This document shows, in pieces, positions 24,827 through 37,869 of a stretch of 64,000 bases of DNA. Each line of letters opens with the position of its first letter. Within the stretch, counting starts at the first letter, position 1. The position numbers and the translations under genes are program-made. The notes beneath the pieces were generated by a model. It saw only the letters and a list, made by a program, of their open reading frames with translations, did not search any database and was not told the DNA's origin. Location: contig JAUGWO010000107.1 of the NCBI GenBank assembly GCA_049724395.1, positions 62,001 to 126,000 of the forward strand. Reading direction: 5' to 3'. Source of the DNA: Spongospora subterranea f. sp. subterranea. Lineage: Eukaryota; Endomyxa: Phytomyxea; Phytomyxea; Plasmodiophorida.

Positions 24827-25945
24827 ATGGCTTTGCCCTTCCCTTCCGAATGTTTGATTAGCACAGAGATATCTGTGGCACCTGTATCACAAATGGTCCA
24901 TGTCGTGTTAAGGGCATTAATCTTGTCGTTCCTGACTTCTGTTGCCACTGTATGTGGAGGCATATTAACCATTTTCATCGACAAGGAGAGCAAAGAGAAG
25001 GTGATCCCGAGGAGCCTGGGAGTTGCCGCCGGAGTGATGGTAAAATAACAATTATGAAAGGGAATGTTTTACTGATGGATTTGTGATAGATATATGTCGC
25101 ATTGCTCGAGCTGATGAGGGAATCTAGTGAATCATTCAATCTTGATCACAATAAAACCCAGTCCTCAATGTGGTCTACCGCATTCTTCTTTTTCGGCATG
25201 ATATTCATCGCTATCGTTGGGGCGATATGCGACAAAGCTACAGCCTATGCACAGTCTTTGAACCAAGATCCGAATTTCGAGGACTTAGAAGACAGAGATT
25301 ATGAAGTCAATACTGCTGCAAGAACCGGTCGCGCTACCAAGAGGCAATCAGTGTTTAAGAATCCACCGATTCTCTCGTCAACGATCACTACCCTAGCGGT
25401 GGCGCTTCATAATATCCCTGAGGGGATCAGCTTGTTTATCGTCGCTGTACAGAATCCTGAACTGGGATTGCCGTTAGCTGTATGTGGTTATGGGTCTGGC
25501 CTCCCTCCTTTATCTGACGGCAATCTCTTTTAGATCGCCATGGCGGTTCACAATGTCCCAGAAGGGGTGTGCATAGCGATGCCTATATACTTCAAGAGTA
25601 ATAGTAAAGTCCAGGCCGTATCTTGGGCTCTGATTGCAGGAGCAGTTGAGTTCGCAGGGTCCTTGATTGCCTTGAGTCTCCCTACTCAATGGTTTACCCC
25701 CTTTTTTATTGGATCCACTACAGCCCGTATGGACTCATTATATCTCTTTAAATTTGTTTCTAACTGTTGCATTAGTGACAGCAGGGATGATGGTTTACGC
25801 CAGCTTTACAGAAGTGTTAGCTCACGCACGTGATCACGATCCCAAGGATCAAAGCACGAGCAAGTTCGTGTTCCTGGGCATGTTTCTTATGGCATTGTCA
25901 TTGATTCTTATTGAGCATGCTCGAGACGTTGGCAGGCTCGTATAG
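24827..25945 (+). CDS. ZIP-family zinc/iron transporter (ZRT3/ZIP11-like)
   Basis: Membrane metal transporter that moves zinc toward the cytosol. The three exons are 24827-25039, 25090-25479 and 25534-25945. Two signature metal-binding motifs lie in adjacent membrane helices: ALHNIPEGISLF and AVHNVPEGVCIAMPIY. A cytosolic loop rich in charged residues separates helices 3 and 4, as in vacuolar ZRT3-like members. The last helices (TVALVTAGMMVYASFTEVL, FLGMFLMALSLILIEH) are in a frame shifted by one base from the start of exon 3. The switch lies at a run of six T (25702-25707), where one T fewer restores the family pattern. No good intron explains it. It may be an assembly error or a true defect. 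Confidence 0.82.
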
Positions 25946-26125
25946 GGCTCCTATTGAATTAATTCAAACTCTTCGTCTTACATACCAGAGATAAAATGTT
26001 TTATTTTGATTATCACATCCGTTATGGGTCACAATTGACAACTATATCCCAAACGATATGATTATAGTGGTGATGTCGCGATCACTTGACGGCCACAGTT
26101 CACACATAATCGCAATAACAGGCGT

Positions 26126-27611
26126 TCAGTTTATTATTATGACGATATCATCTCGCAGTTTATTATCATTACGATACATCCCTGTCGCAGTTTATTATCA
26201 TGACGATACATCCCTGTTTATTATCATCAATACATCCCTGTCGCAGTTTATTATCATGACGATACATCCCTGTCGCAGTTTATTATCATGACAATACATC
26301 CCTGTCGCAGTTTATTATCATGACGATACATCCCTGTCGCAGTTTATTATCATGACGATACATCCCTGTCGCAGTTTATTATCATGACGATACATCCCTG
26401 TCGCAGTTTATTATCATGACGATACATCCCTGTCGCAGTTTATTATCATGACGATACATCCCTGTCGCAGTTTATTACCATGACGACACATCCATGTTAT
26501 TCATCTCGCAGTTTATTATCATGACGACACATCCCTGTTATCATCTCGCAGTTTATTATCATGACGATACATCCCTGTCGCAGTTTATTATCATGGCGAC
26601 ACATCCCTGTCGCAGTTTATTATCATGACGATACATCCCTGTCGCAGTTTATTATCATGACGATACATCCCTGTCGCAGTTTATTATCATGACGATACAT
26701 CCCTGTCGCAGTTTATTATCATGACGATACATCCCTGTCGCAGTTTATTATCATGACGATACATCCCTGTCGCAGTTTATTATCATGACGATACATCCCT
26801 GTCGCAGTTTATTATCATGACGATACATCCCTGTCGCAGTTTATTATCATGACGATACATCCCTGTCGCAGTTTATTATCATGATACATCTCTGTCGCGT
26901 TTATTATCATGGCGACACATCCCTGTTATCATCTCGCAGTTTATTATCATGACGATACATCCCTGTCGCAGTTTATTATCATGACGATAGATCCCTGTCG
27001 CAGGTTATTATCATGACGATACATCCCTGTCGCAGTGTTTATTATCATGACGATACATCCCTGTCGCAGTTTATTATCATGACGATACATCCCTGTCGCA
27101 GTTTATTATCATGACGATACATCCCTGTCGCAGTTTATTATCATGACGATACATCCCTGTCGCAGTTTATTATCATGACGATACATCCCTGTCGCAGTTT
27201 ATTATCATGACGATACATCCCTGTCGCAGTTTATTATCATGACGATACTGTATCCCTGTCGCAGTTTATTATCATGACGATACATCCCTGTCGCAGTTTA
27301 TTATCATGACGATACATCCCTGTCGCAGTTTATTATCATGACGATACATCCCTGTCGCAGTTTATTATCATGACGATATATCCCTGTCGCAGTTTATTAT
27401 CATGACGATACATCCCTGTCGCAGTTTATTATCATGACGATACATCCCTGTCGCAGTTTATTATCATGACGATACATCCCTGTCGCAGTTTATTATCATG
27501 ACGATACATCCCTGTCGCAGTTTATTATCATGACGATACATCCCTGTCGCAGTTTATTATCATGACGATACATCCCTGTCGCAGTTTATTATCATGACGA
27601 TACATCCCTGT
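26126..27611. repeat. 32-bp minisatellite, about 46 units
   Basis: The unit CGCAGTTTATTATCATGACG plus ATACATCCCTGT (32 bp) is repeated head to tail with few substitutions, mostly near the left end and around 26490-26600 and 26880-27040. Some variant units carry a CCCTGTTATCATCTCGCAG junction. The array runs directly into the ATG of the next gene at 27616. The high identity between units implies recent expansion or homogenisation. Confidence 0.97.
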
Positions 27612-27615
27612 TATC

Positions 27616-29601
27616 ATGGAGGATCACCATGTTCCATATTCGGGTCAGTTCGACCTGAACTGGTCTGATCAAATCCAAGAATATATACAACGTCTGTCGT
27701 TGCTATCATCCAATACGCAGCCTGATCTGTCCATCATCAACGGGCTTGTCAACTTGGCAAATCAATATCGTATATCCGATCGGAACCTAGCTGAAAGACT
27801 TTTTGTGCCAATGCCAATCGTCGTTGGTTTTATACCTTACGATTATCAGTCGATTAGAATCTGATTTTACAGATGCAATTCTGCATGCATTATTAGGTAA
27901 TGATGACGATCAACGAGCAAGAGATCTTTTGCCGCTTTTTCAAGGTGAATATATATGGACAGGTTAGTGTTTTCTGAACCACCAAAGGTCTAGTTTTGAA
28001 CAGTGTTCATTGTAGTTCACGATGCATTTCGCAGATTATCTCCTGATCAGCTTTCGAAGTGCCTCTGGTTCTGTCCACATTTGTACAACGTCTATGCCCT
28101 CGAGCACCTTCCTCTAATTCCAGATAGAATTATTGCTCTGTTCACATTGCCCAAAAATGATTATTTTCCTGCACAGTATCTCTTCGATCGGATTTGCAAT
28201 GCGAATTCCTGTCAAGTCGATATTATTGACGATCTTGTTAAACTAGCAGAAAGTGGGCTTTGCTCCGAATACGATCTGGATAATTCTGTTGACAATGCAT
28301 GTCGATATTTAATCCATCGTTGTATCGGCAAGAATGAGGCCGTAGTTCGTCAAGGGCGACGATTGCTGCTATCTTTTGCTGGCAAGTCATCTCAGCGTAT
28401 TTTGCAGATAATTGTTGAGTTAATGCGAGTTCCTGAGTCACAAGATGCTCTTCATTATATATATAATTGTGTCCGATATTTCCCAAGATGCTCAATCGGT
28501 TATATTATAGCGTCGCCTTCATTCATGTCCGAATTTAATCCTGATACGATCAATTCTGCTCTGAATAACCTCATTCACCTTATCCCATCATCACCAGGAA
28601 CAGATTCAGATATGATTTGGCCTATACTTATTGATTTAGTTGGTTACGATCATGACAAGCTTCAGATCAACTCCTTGTCGGTTTTACGAGATCATCTACC
28701 GGTCCCATCGATCGCCGTCCTCAACTGGCCATTATGCTTTTCACTGATTACGATCTGGGGATCCATTATTGCGAGCCTAAATGAAGATCAGAAATTCACT
28801 GTTTTGAATATGATCAGAGATGTCGTTGTTAAACTGTCGATCGCGTCCGATACTTGCCTATTAAGTCAATCATTAATACTGGACCAAATAACATCTCATT
28901 CTCATGATGATGTTAATGATGACGGTATCCAGCAGTCTCTTCACATTGACATGTTGAAGTCATTGCTAGTCGTTGGTGGTGTTCAAGACCCATCTCGACT
29001 TGAGACGTTGGGTGTTTTAATCCAGAGACATTTTGGTGGGCTTCATGCCCCCAATCCCATAGAGATGAAAACTTTTTTAAAATCGCCTTTACAGCCCTTC
29101 GATCACCGCGTAAATCAGCTCTTTAGTCGTACTCCATCTCTGTTCGAGGTTATATCTCTTGTTGGGGACATCGGTCCTGTTGTTGCTATTGCTAAAAGCC
29201 TATTGCTTTGCCTGATCCGTTCGTTTAACTGCCCATCCGTTCCCCCTCATACTATCTTTTTTAGCCAACGAGCGATTGCAATGCTACGTTCGTTATCGGG
29301 CGGGTTACCAACCGTTCTGACTCATATCGATATTTGCCCCATGCTCGGATTGATTCACTCAAGTGAAACGGTTGCCATATTGGCCAGGGTACTTGAGCAC
29401 TTAATCGCTCCAAATCCATACATTGCCGATATGATGGCGGATGAGATTGAAAGAATCTCATTGAATAACATATTTCATCCTAGTATCGCTCATATCTACT
29501 CTCAGATCATCGAACTTAATGAATCTACGACAACTTCCGAATTAATGCCCTCATCTTCCACAGTAATGTCAGATTCTACCACTATTTCTTCTCAGACTTA
29601 A
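27616..29601 (+). CDS. Unrecognised 628-residue all-helical protein
   Basis: Three exons (27616-27826, 27873-27962, 28016-29601) join in frame to 628 residues. I do not recognise the family. The protein is Leu/Ile-rich with many amphipathic helices of about 35-40 residues (for example LSPDQLSKCLWFCPHLYNVY, SGLCSEYDLDNSVDNACRYL), which suggests an alpha-solenoid scaffold. It ends in a Ser/Thr-rich tail. There is no signal peptide or membrane span. Its start codon lies within 5 bp of the 32-bp minisatellite. The sequence around the ATG (GTTATCATG) matches a repeat-unit motif, so the 5' leader of its mRNA must be repeat-derived unless transcription starts very close to the ATG. Confidence 0.75.
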
Positions 29602-29641
29602 ATAAATTATACCTACGTGGACTGTTCTTTTCCTCGATTTG

Positions 29642-31021
29642 CTAATCGAATGCCGGTTTACTATACGATAAATTCCTGTTTGGAAGAACGGTTTCCGTTT
29701 CCAAAGGTGCCAACCCCAGAGCAGTGTGCACTCGAGCTAACGTTCGTTCAGCTTGAACATTAGCTCTGTCAGCATTGCTTGCGAAGATATGATTCAAATA
29801 CGCCTGATCAGCCCTAACTCGATGATACGTATCTCGCATTGGAGTTATCAACTCGATTAGTCGCTCTGTCAGTTGATCCTTAAACTGCACAGTTGTGCAG
29901 CCGTCAAACTTTTCACAGACTTGCTCCGGTGCCTGATCTGTTAACTCAGCCATGATTCGTACAAGATTGCTTATCTCTGGGCGTTGAGATTCGTCATAGG
30001 AAATGTTGCCAATGCTAAGAAACCACCATCAACAATTGCATGATCATTCAATGCTACATGGTATAAGCACCTATCCGTTGTAGCCTTCCGTATCTTCAAC
30101 TTTATTTCATCATTGTTGTCTGTTATGTGGATACGAGACATTGCTGATGGATCCGACTTCGACATCTTCTTCAATCCGTCACGAAGACTCATTACTCGTG
30201 GTATTCGACCTACTCAAAAGGTTCATACATTCATAGCTTCGCAGTTCGAAGACAAGACCTGCAATAGGTTCCGGGACAGTAAAGAGTTGGCCATCAACGA
30301 GGTGGTTGAAAGAGGTGGCAATTTGTCTAGACTATACCACAGTAAAATCAGGGTCTGTATATTGTGAAAGTATAACACTAACCAGTTCAAGATGTTGGAG
30401 TTGGTCATGTCCAACAGGTACACCTTCAGTATTATAGAGGAGGATATCAGCAGCTTGAAGGACTGGATAAGAGAATATACCCAACGACAGGCCATTGTTG
30501 CCCCCTCTTGACTATTCATACCAGAACATGAATATGGATTCCAAAAACATTAAAACCCAGCAAACCTTAAACTGAGTCATTCGTTTTAGGTGGCCAATTG
30601 GGGCGTAATTTGATAGGATCCAGTGTAGTTGAGAATGAGCCGCGACAGATGATTGCCTAAAAATAATGGCTTTATCCGGTGATAAACCAATTGCCATGAA
30701 CTGAGCCATCATATCCACAGTGTGGATATTCACTATAATATGGATAAAAAGCATGAATTGCTATATAGGAATACGCCACTAATAACTTACACTGCAATCT
30801 AGTGTGTGTATTGAGTGAACTCAACGCATGAAGGTCAGCAATAGCGAATATACATTGGTTAGATGGTATCTGATGTAATTTTACCCATGGTAGAAGAGCC
30901 CCATACAGATTCCTATCAATGCAACGGATTACGGATTAGGCTCAGAATCAAATCAACACTGACGTCTCATATACCCTAAATGAACCTGTCCTGTGGGTTG
31001 AATAGCTGAAAAGATTCTCAT
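29642..31021 (-). CDS. WARS2: Tryptophanyl-tRNA synthetase, bacterial/mitochondrial type
   Basis: Class I synthetase that charges tRNA-Trp, most likely in mitochondria. Seven exons on the minus strand (31021-30975, 30912-30791, 30732-30566, 30511-30383, 30331-30259, 30209-30071, 30014-29642) join in frame to 349 residues, the normal length. The HIGH-equivalent is in [14 protein letters not shown], followed by ADLHAL. MTQFK and [14 protein letters not shown] form the Trp/adenylate pocket. [14 protein letters not shown] is the KMSKS loop. All six introns are 49-62 nt with GT-AG ends, and each junction restores family sequence. The protein starts directly at the catalytic fold, so no long mitochondrial presequence is visible. 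An extra upstream exon or a cryptic N-terminal signal is possible. Confidence 0.93.
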
Positions 31022-31143
31022 TGAATAAAAGCCGGACGCCAGATCCGTTATCGGCAAGGGATCACGCCGCGCGGTCTCAAGTCTTCCCGGACTACGGGAC
31101 GGGAAATTCTGGGATGGCGCCATAACTCAGGATGACAGCCAGA

Positions 31144-32141
31144 TTTACATCGTCGCCACCCCCTCTTTTCCTTGGTGGCTGAACTGCCACTCGCAAGGGA
31201 AACTTTTTCTGGGTGTCAGCTTCAGGTCCTGGTAGGATAAACTCACTGCTCCCTTCGCCATGAATACTTTGTTTGAACGTCAGTACATTTAAAAGTCAAC
31301 AACCTATAGTGATGGGCATTGCTTATTGCGATCGGTTCGATTGTTTTGATTGGTTATTGAGGTTCGTGTAGCGGATATCCCGTTAATTGGTACCATTTTT
31401 ATCTCGTATGCGGTTTTAGATGATGTTGTGCAATACACGGAATACCGGTTTGGAGGAGATGAGAGTTTCGTCAGTGGCAGCCGATCTTAGATTTGATTTC
31501 GCGAGAGCTTTATCAAACAAAGGGTGCGAACTAATTCTTCAACGGAATACAAATTACACACGTCAAAGAGTTGTTTTCCTGGCAAACGACAAAGCGCAGC
31601 ACATATTCCAGCGCAGGGAATTGAACTCGACGAGTTCAATCAAATTAACTCATGATTAACCTGTGAATGTCCTGCAAATTTTTTCCTTGGATTTGACAAG
31701 CTTATTTATACATTCGATTGCAGCTGAATTTGCCGTTTGTTAGGAAAACAACTCTTCGACGTGTCTAATTTGCATCCCGTTGAAGAATTAGTTCGCACCC
31801 CCTGTTTGATAATCTCTCGCGAGATCAAATCTAAGATCGGCTGCCACTGACGAAACCCCTGATCGCCTCCAAACCGATATTCCGTGTATTGCACAACATC
31901 ATCTAAATATGGGACTAAACGGGATATCCGCTACACGAAACCTCAAGAACCGATCGCAATAAGCAATGCCCATCACTACAGGTTGTTGAAGTTGAAATGG
32001 ACTGACGTTCAAACAAAGTATTCACGGCGAAGGCAGCAGTGAATTTATCCTACCAGGACCTGATGACACCCCAGAAAAGAGTTTCCCTTTGCGAGTGACA
32101 GTTCAGCCACAAAGGAAAAGAGGGGGTGGCGACGATGTAAA
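31144..32141. mobile_element. 1-kb inverted-repeat (foldback-type) element
   Basis: The sequence from TTTACATCGTCGCCACC at 31144 inward is matched in reverse complement by the sequence ending at 32141. The arms are about 400-450 bp (to about 31600 and from about 31730) with a short centre near 31660-31720. The arms differ by scattered substitutions and small indels. No transposase is encoded. A non-autonomous foldback or MITE-like DNA element fits, or an old inverted duplication. Confidence 0.8.
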
Positions 32142-33255
32142 CAGGTCGTTGTTGTCGTCTGGCAAGAGGTTGTGTTCAGCGTACATCAAACCCGGTTTGA
32201 TGCCGACCGATAGTCACGGGACTACCAGGAGTTCCAAATGTCCACCTTTGAACGCTCAGATACCGCAAGTCGAATATATTGTTTTTTAATGATCAACGCA
32301 CACTCATGTTGTTTCTGGCACTTGATACCAACAACCATAAAATCAGCCTTCGTCGCTGAAAGACGTGGAGTTAATAAGCTGGAATTGCTTTTCAAAAGCG
32401 ACGAAAGTATAACGATGCAATTGACAGGTTCGACACACTTGATAAGACTTTAATGCCAATTGCAATTGTAGTTTTATAGCTGAGTCGGGCAGAATCTGAC
32501 ACCGTATTGACTTTGCTGAGTCCCCTTTATCAGCCGCTACCTATGTTGGGTCTGTGTATTTAACTGAGTTTGTCCAATGGGCACTTATTTTGAGGACTAT
32601 CCACGCGTGGACAAAAGACACTTGCGAACTAAGAAATGGCGATGTGAACGGGTCGGGAAAGGGGGCTCTCTGAGGTCTTGAGTAGCAGAACCTGAACCTC
32701 GACAGAAATGTCGATTCCCAGAAGCCAGAATGTTAGGGAATGACGGCTCTGATGCAACTGTTGACCAACATGCCATATGTGTTGACCTTGTATATCAACT
32801 ATAATGGTTAGAAATTGACCCAGTAGAAAAAGATGTCCGACTTTGACCGATAGCCTTTACATTAATTCAAGGTTCATGGTCGGTGTTCTTCACTTGATTG
32901 GGTCTACTTCCTGCTTCAGTGTTGCTTTATTCCACTATTCATTTGGAAATGACATTGCCATCACTGGCAATTCCCTTGAGACGGCTTGTCAAAAACGAGC
33001 ACAAGTTACAATATATTCAATAGTAGGTCAGGATTAGCTGCATTGGTCAAAACCAATTGTTGTTCGAGTAGCGTACAGTATGTGAAAACATGCAAAGTTG
33101 GTCGATCGTTTGAGCGCGGATCGGTCAACGAGATATATGGGCAAAGTGGATGTGGGTCGGCCATTCGGGGAGACACATTGAAGTCGTCGGCAATAGCCGC
33201 AAATGTGTCGGTCAGAAGCCATGTTGGCAAATGGCCCATTATCATATTGAAGCAA
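32142..33255. other. Intergenic, no gene seen
   Basis: Only short, unsupported frames. The downstream part presumably carries the promoter of the zinc-finger gene. Confidence 0.45.
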
Positions 33256-34017
33256 ATGTCGTCAAGCGCAGATAATGACGAAGCTCAAGGCCAAGAAGAA
33301 GGTACCCGCTCTCGGAATCGAGGTGCCTCAAGTTCGCGACGAGGACAGTTTAATCAGAACGACCTCAGAGCTGTGCAGAATCTGTGCACGCTGCGTCGAG
33401 GTGGCAACAGATCGGGTCGATCTCTACCAGGGACTCCTCCCAACTCGCGCTCGGAAACACCTCCACCGCAGACTCCTCCCTCCATCATTTTACCACCGCA
33501 AACTCTTCCCTCCATCATTTCTGATCCATCACCGCAAATTCTTTACCCTTTCCAAGACCAGATTCCCGACAACGATTCGGCGACAACTTTAACTGATCCA
33601 ATGGCAGTCGACCCGCCGGTTGAAGTAGAAATAAGGGATTGTATCCAATGGACGACTCCTGGTCCCTTGCCCATCGAACCATCCGCTGAAGAAGTTCCCC
33701 AGCGACAGAAGACAGTTCGCGAGTACATATGTGACATTTGCGGAAAACGATTTGGTAGATCGTTTGGCGTGCGAATGCATTTACGGAGCCATACCGGGGA
33801 GAAACCGTTTGAGTGCGAGAAGTGCCTTAAACGGTTTGCCCACCGATCACATCTAACTCGACATCATCGTGTGCACACTGGAGAGCAGCCTTTCGGATGC
33901 GGTATTTGTAAGAAGCGGTTTACTGAAAAAGGGAGTCTAAAGCGGCACATGAGGCGAGCACATCCACCAGGTCATGCTTGGGCTAGAACACATCGTACGC
34001 GATCACCTTCTATATAA
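33256..34017 (+). CDS. C2H2 zinc-finger DNA-binding protein (three fingers)
   Basis: A single exon from the ATG at 33256 gives 253 residues. The N-terminal 155 residues are low-complexity: Arg/Ser-rich, then Pro-rich with repeats of [19 protein letters not shown] type. Three tandem classical fingers follow: CDICGKRF...[12 protein letters not shown]...H-RVH and CGICKKRF...H-RRAH. All have C-x2-C-x12-H-x3/4-H spacing and TGE(K/Q)PF linkers, so they should bind DNA. The open frame extends further upstream without an ATG that adds recognisable sequence, so the downstream ATG is preferred. It is probably a transcription factor; the target is unknown. It sits alone in a repeat-rich, gene-poor stretch. 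Confidence 0.8.
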   Translation: MSSSADNDEAQGQEEGTRSRNRGASSSRRGQFNQNDLRAVQNLCTLRRGGNRSGRSLPGTPPNSRSETPPPQTPPSIILPPQTLPSIISDPSPQILYPFQDQIPDNDSATTLTDPMAVDPPVEVEIRDCIQWTTPGPLPIEPSAEEVPQRQKTVREYICDICGKRFGRSFGVRMHLRSHTGEKPFECEKCLKRFAHRSHLTRHHRVHTGEQPFGCGICKKRFTEKGSLKRHMRRAHPPGHAWARTHRTRSPSI

Positions 34018-37000
34018 TAATGAATACTATTACTTCCATTGAACGACAGGCCAATGAACGAGGAGCAGCTTGACTGATATTTTCAAAGTATTTTGGCTTA
34101 TATCCAAATTTGAGGCCAATACAGGACGGATTAAGAGTAAACAGGAATACAAGCACGGTTCAAGCAATCCTAATGTTAATGTTTGGGATGTGCCACAGAC
34201 TAGTATCACAATGATTAACGGATGATAGCGAATGTGAATGGCACCATTGGAGGGGCTAATCACAAACCCCATTGCAAAAAGGTTCAGTTATTGCTAGGCA
34301 ACAGTCTAACACAAGCGATGTATTGCAGAAGATCATAAAAGAATGGCGCTACATAATTGGCGAATCGGCCTCACGGATAATGCAAATTGTATTAGCGTTG
34401 AAGTGAGACTTCCTCAAGGAACATATAAACACACATATGTTTATATTGGGCATCGCTTGGCGATTGGCGTTAGTGACAGAAATAGAATATGAAAAATACA
34501 TCGGTGTTTTGTTCTAAATCGTTCAACCAGTTGAGTTGCGACCGTTGTAGATTTGGATTCCAGGTACTGGCGGTAGATATATGGAAGTTGGGTTCATATA
34601 TTGCTGCAGAGATGGATGATCATGTCCAAGTATTTCGACTGAAAACCCAAAAATGCTTGTTGGATTTCAGCGACCCAAGGAGGAATGGTAGAATGTTCGT
34701 CACGAATGTGCTGACGAACAGATCGAGGATTGGGGTTGAGCGCGAACTGGCATTTTCTACAAACCAAGATGGAAAATTCAGAATTTTGAAAGCAATTTCA
34801 TAGGAAGTGACCAGGAGGGTGGCGTGGAGTTGATTTGATCATGGGCTTGAAGCGGGTTGGGTGTGCGAGGTTAATCGGCAGCAAGGGATGACGTGTCTGT
34901 GAACCGATCTTAGGATGTTCAATAATTACGAAGACGGTGTCGACAGCTCCCTTAACCCTCATAGACCTGGTCCTCATGCCCATCCGACCCCAACCATGTT
35001 TTGGGGCGCCAACTCAAGTGGTGGACGGTCATCGCCACAGGTATCAATAAAAACCTCTTAAAAAACCTGATGCAACGGAATTATCAGCAGCTCTTCAAAC
35101 CATTTTCGCCTTAAGATCCCAATTCCAATATCCTGAGTTCATAAATTAAAGGATCGTCTCAGAAAGTTTTCATTTTCTCCGTCGAAGCTGCTCTCTCTCT
35201 CTCTATCCGGACCGTGTGTTCTCGTCATGAGTGTAAGTCTTGAAGGGATGTGGTGTGTTGGTAAAGCATCAAGAACCTTAACATGAGTTTCTGTGAACAG
35301 TGCTTGAAAGATTTCCCAAATGACAAAGATCGCATCAATCACATGCGCCACCCACCTTCTTCACTTCCAATGAAATTGCTTTGAATTCTGAATTTTTCCA
35401 TCTTGGTTTGTAGGACATGCCAGTACCCCAATTCGATCTGTTCGTCAGCACATTCGTGACAAACATTCTACCATTCCTCCTTCGGGCGTGGGGGGTAGGC
35501 GTCTCATAGCCCGCGGTCTACAAAAAACGGGCCAACTCATTTTCCCCTCGGTCTGAGATCTACCCGCTGCGGTCGTTTCCCTCAGTGATGCGCACGGCGC
35601 GTAGCGCCACAAGGAGATCTTAATTATTGTTGGTCAAAAAGAACCACCGAACCCAAGAGCGCTTCCAACGTAGTGGTTGGACAATCACAAAGTCGGTATG
35701 GAAAAGTTACCCTTGGTCCAGAACTTGCTGTTAAAAGGGTGGTTATTCTTTTGAGGCAATTGCCGCTGCGACTGGTGCCGGAAAACCTGTCGCTGATGCA
35801 GCTCGTCAAAAGGAAATTTCTTACTTTAATGACGCACAACCCGTGCTTAAATCGGGATATCTATCATTGATGTTAATTCTAGAAGCGACAATGAGGCCTT
35901 ATATTCTTGCGTCAAAAGAATAACCGCCCTTCAACAGCAAGTTCTGGACCAAGGGCAACAGGTGGCAAAGCAGGTTGTGGGTTTTGGTTCATGTTATATT
36001 CCACGAACTGCCTCATTGATTCGGCTAGCATATGGCCAGCTGATCTATTTTGACGCGGCGTATTGTCAGGGCAAACAGGTGGAGAGCCGCCGGTTGCTGA
36101 CGATCTTTTCCGTTTTTTCAACGATCGGCGAAGCGTTTGACAAAAATGACTGCGACTCCGATTGTATCGGTTCTGAATCCTTAAACTCCTGTAGCGCTAA
36201 ATTCACCTGTAGCAATGGCCTAATCGAATAGACAGGATAACCGATCGAAAAGAGGACACCGTTTCCCTCGAAACTTCTTTAGGGCCTTGGCAGACTGAGT
36301 ACATAGCATATGAGATATTAAAAAAATAGTTTTCTGGGTTTGAGATATACCTCAATTAATTGGTCCCAGACATCGTCGGGCACAGTAGGGGTCTCTATCT
36401 CAGGATCCCATCTGAACCCCGAAATTCTCTTTATTTTTCATTCATTTTTTATTATTTTATACACGTGTGAGATGTATGATGAACAAAACCTTCATGAACC
36501 GCCTTCTCAACTTCAGCATCGCCTACGAATTGGTATAAGATTGCAGAGGGAGCGCCAACAAGCCAACACTCGTCTTCTTCATCTTCCATTTCTTCCTCAT
36601 CGATGTAGAAACTTGCAATCAAGATGGTTATGGACTTGCAATCAGAACGTTTACTGACTTGACAAACTGGCACACTCTATATCACAGATATGAAATGCAA
36701 ATGAGATCGCAATTTTGTATATATATCATTTTTGTATCTGGAAATCATCAGCGAAGTTCAATGGGTATCTGACGAGGTGTCATACACTGTATAACACGGT
36801 AGGAATAAAAAATACCTGTTCCTATGGTGACGTATTTCAAATGTGTGTCGAAGTGTGTCTTTTGCCAGCAACTGATTTAACGAGGAGAAAGTCGAGTGGC
36901 TCATAAGTTTGTGAGCAATGTCAACATGGGGTACTACAAAACGGACTACTACCACAGGGAACCCCGTTGCCTAGCGTGAATGTCGGATGAACAAAAGCAG

Positions 37001-37869
37001 GCGTTATCTTGCTTATAAAACATAGACTGTTTTCATTATGTTGACGTGTGTGACAAGTCTTCATCGTATAGTTTAAGAATCGTTGGTCAATTCGATTGTG
37101 TCGATGTCCAATGCTAATGACGCAGTTTCTGGTATTGGATACTTCTCTACAAAAACGAGCATCGTACGCCTTAACGAGGTTGCCTGCGGTAAGAGTTCGT
37201 CTTGTAGTCCCCCAGTTTTCCATTGCCCAAATACTTATGACCGCGAGCGGTAGAAAAAGCCACCAACGCCTAACGGCGTCTTCAACCCCTGGTTACCAGA
37301 CGGGCTCTCAATCCTTGGTGTCATTCGCCCGTCGAATCCGACGAAAAGAGATCCAATTGCAGGCAATCGTGTTCCTGTGCAAACCGTAATTGATCTATTT
37401 CTCGATCATCCCATCAAAGGTAGACATCAGCAACGCATTGGAAGCGAAATTGCGTCTACCGTCACTGAGACAGATCGAAGACGACGTGTCGAATTGGATC
37501 CATCCCTCCGGTCAAGATGCTCCATCAGAACCTGTTTAAGAGTGCAGGGGAAAATAGTGGTTCATCGCAATGCAATAGAAACTGCTCCATTGCTCAAGGA
37601 AAATGCTTGCTCCCCTTAGCAGAAAAGAAGGTCATTGTGGAGGAGGCTTATGGTTCGCCTGGTTTGATTCGACCGTCGGCATCCAAATACGGTCAAATCA
37701 GGAGCAACAAAATCGGAGATGGTTCGATTCATAACAGCAGGTTCATGGACTGCCCGACGTCTGGCCGACCTCAACACCCTGAATTGTACGAAACCACATA
37801 TCATATGCAATCAAATCTTTGAATGCTGCAGCTTGTTGATGTCTGGCAATCGAACGGATGATCCCTCTG
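34018..37869. other. Gene-poor region of inverted fragments
   Basis: No supported gene. Two pairs of inverted segments are visible: 34676-34815 with 35350-35490 (shared GGAATGGTAGAATGTT, GTGCTGACGAACAGATCGA), and about 35707-35754 with about 35912-35959 (shared TTGGTCCAGAACTTGCTGTT). A minus-strand frame at 35912-36121 starts with a basic KKRKRSS segment of the kind found in transposon-associated DNA-binding proteins, but I cannot assign it. The region probably holds decayed mobile-element debris. Confidence 0.5.

Noticed and set aside
26126-27611. Possible CRISPR array
   Set aside because: Units are contiguous 32-bp copies with no unique spacers, in an intron-bearing eukaryotic genome. It is a minisatellite.
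32986-33255. Upstream extension of the C2H2 protein
   Set aside because: The frame is open but has no suitable conserved sequence. An ATG at 33256 gives a sensible protein.
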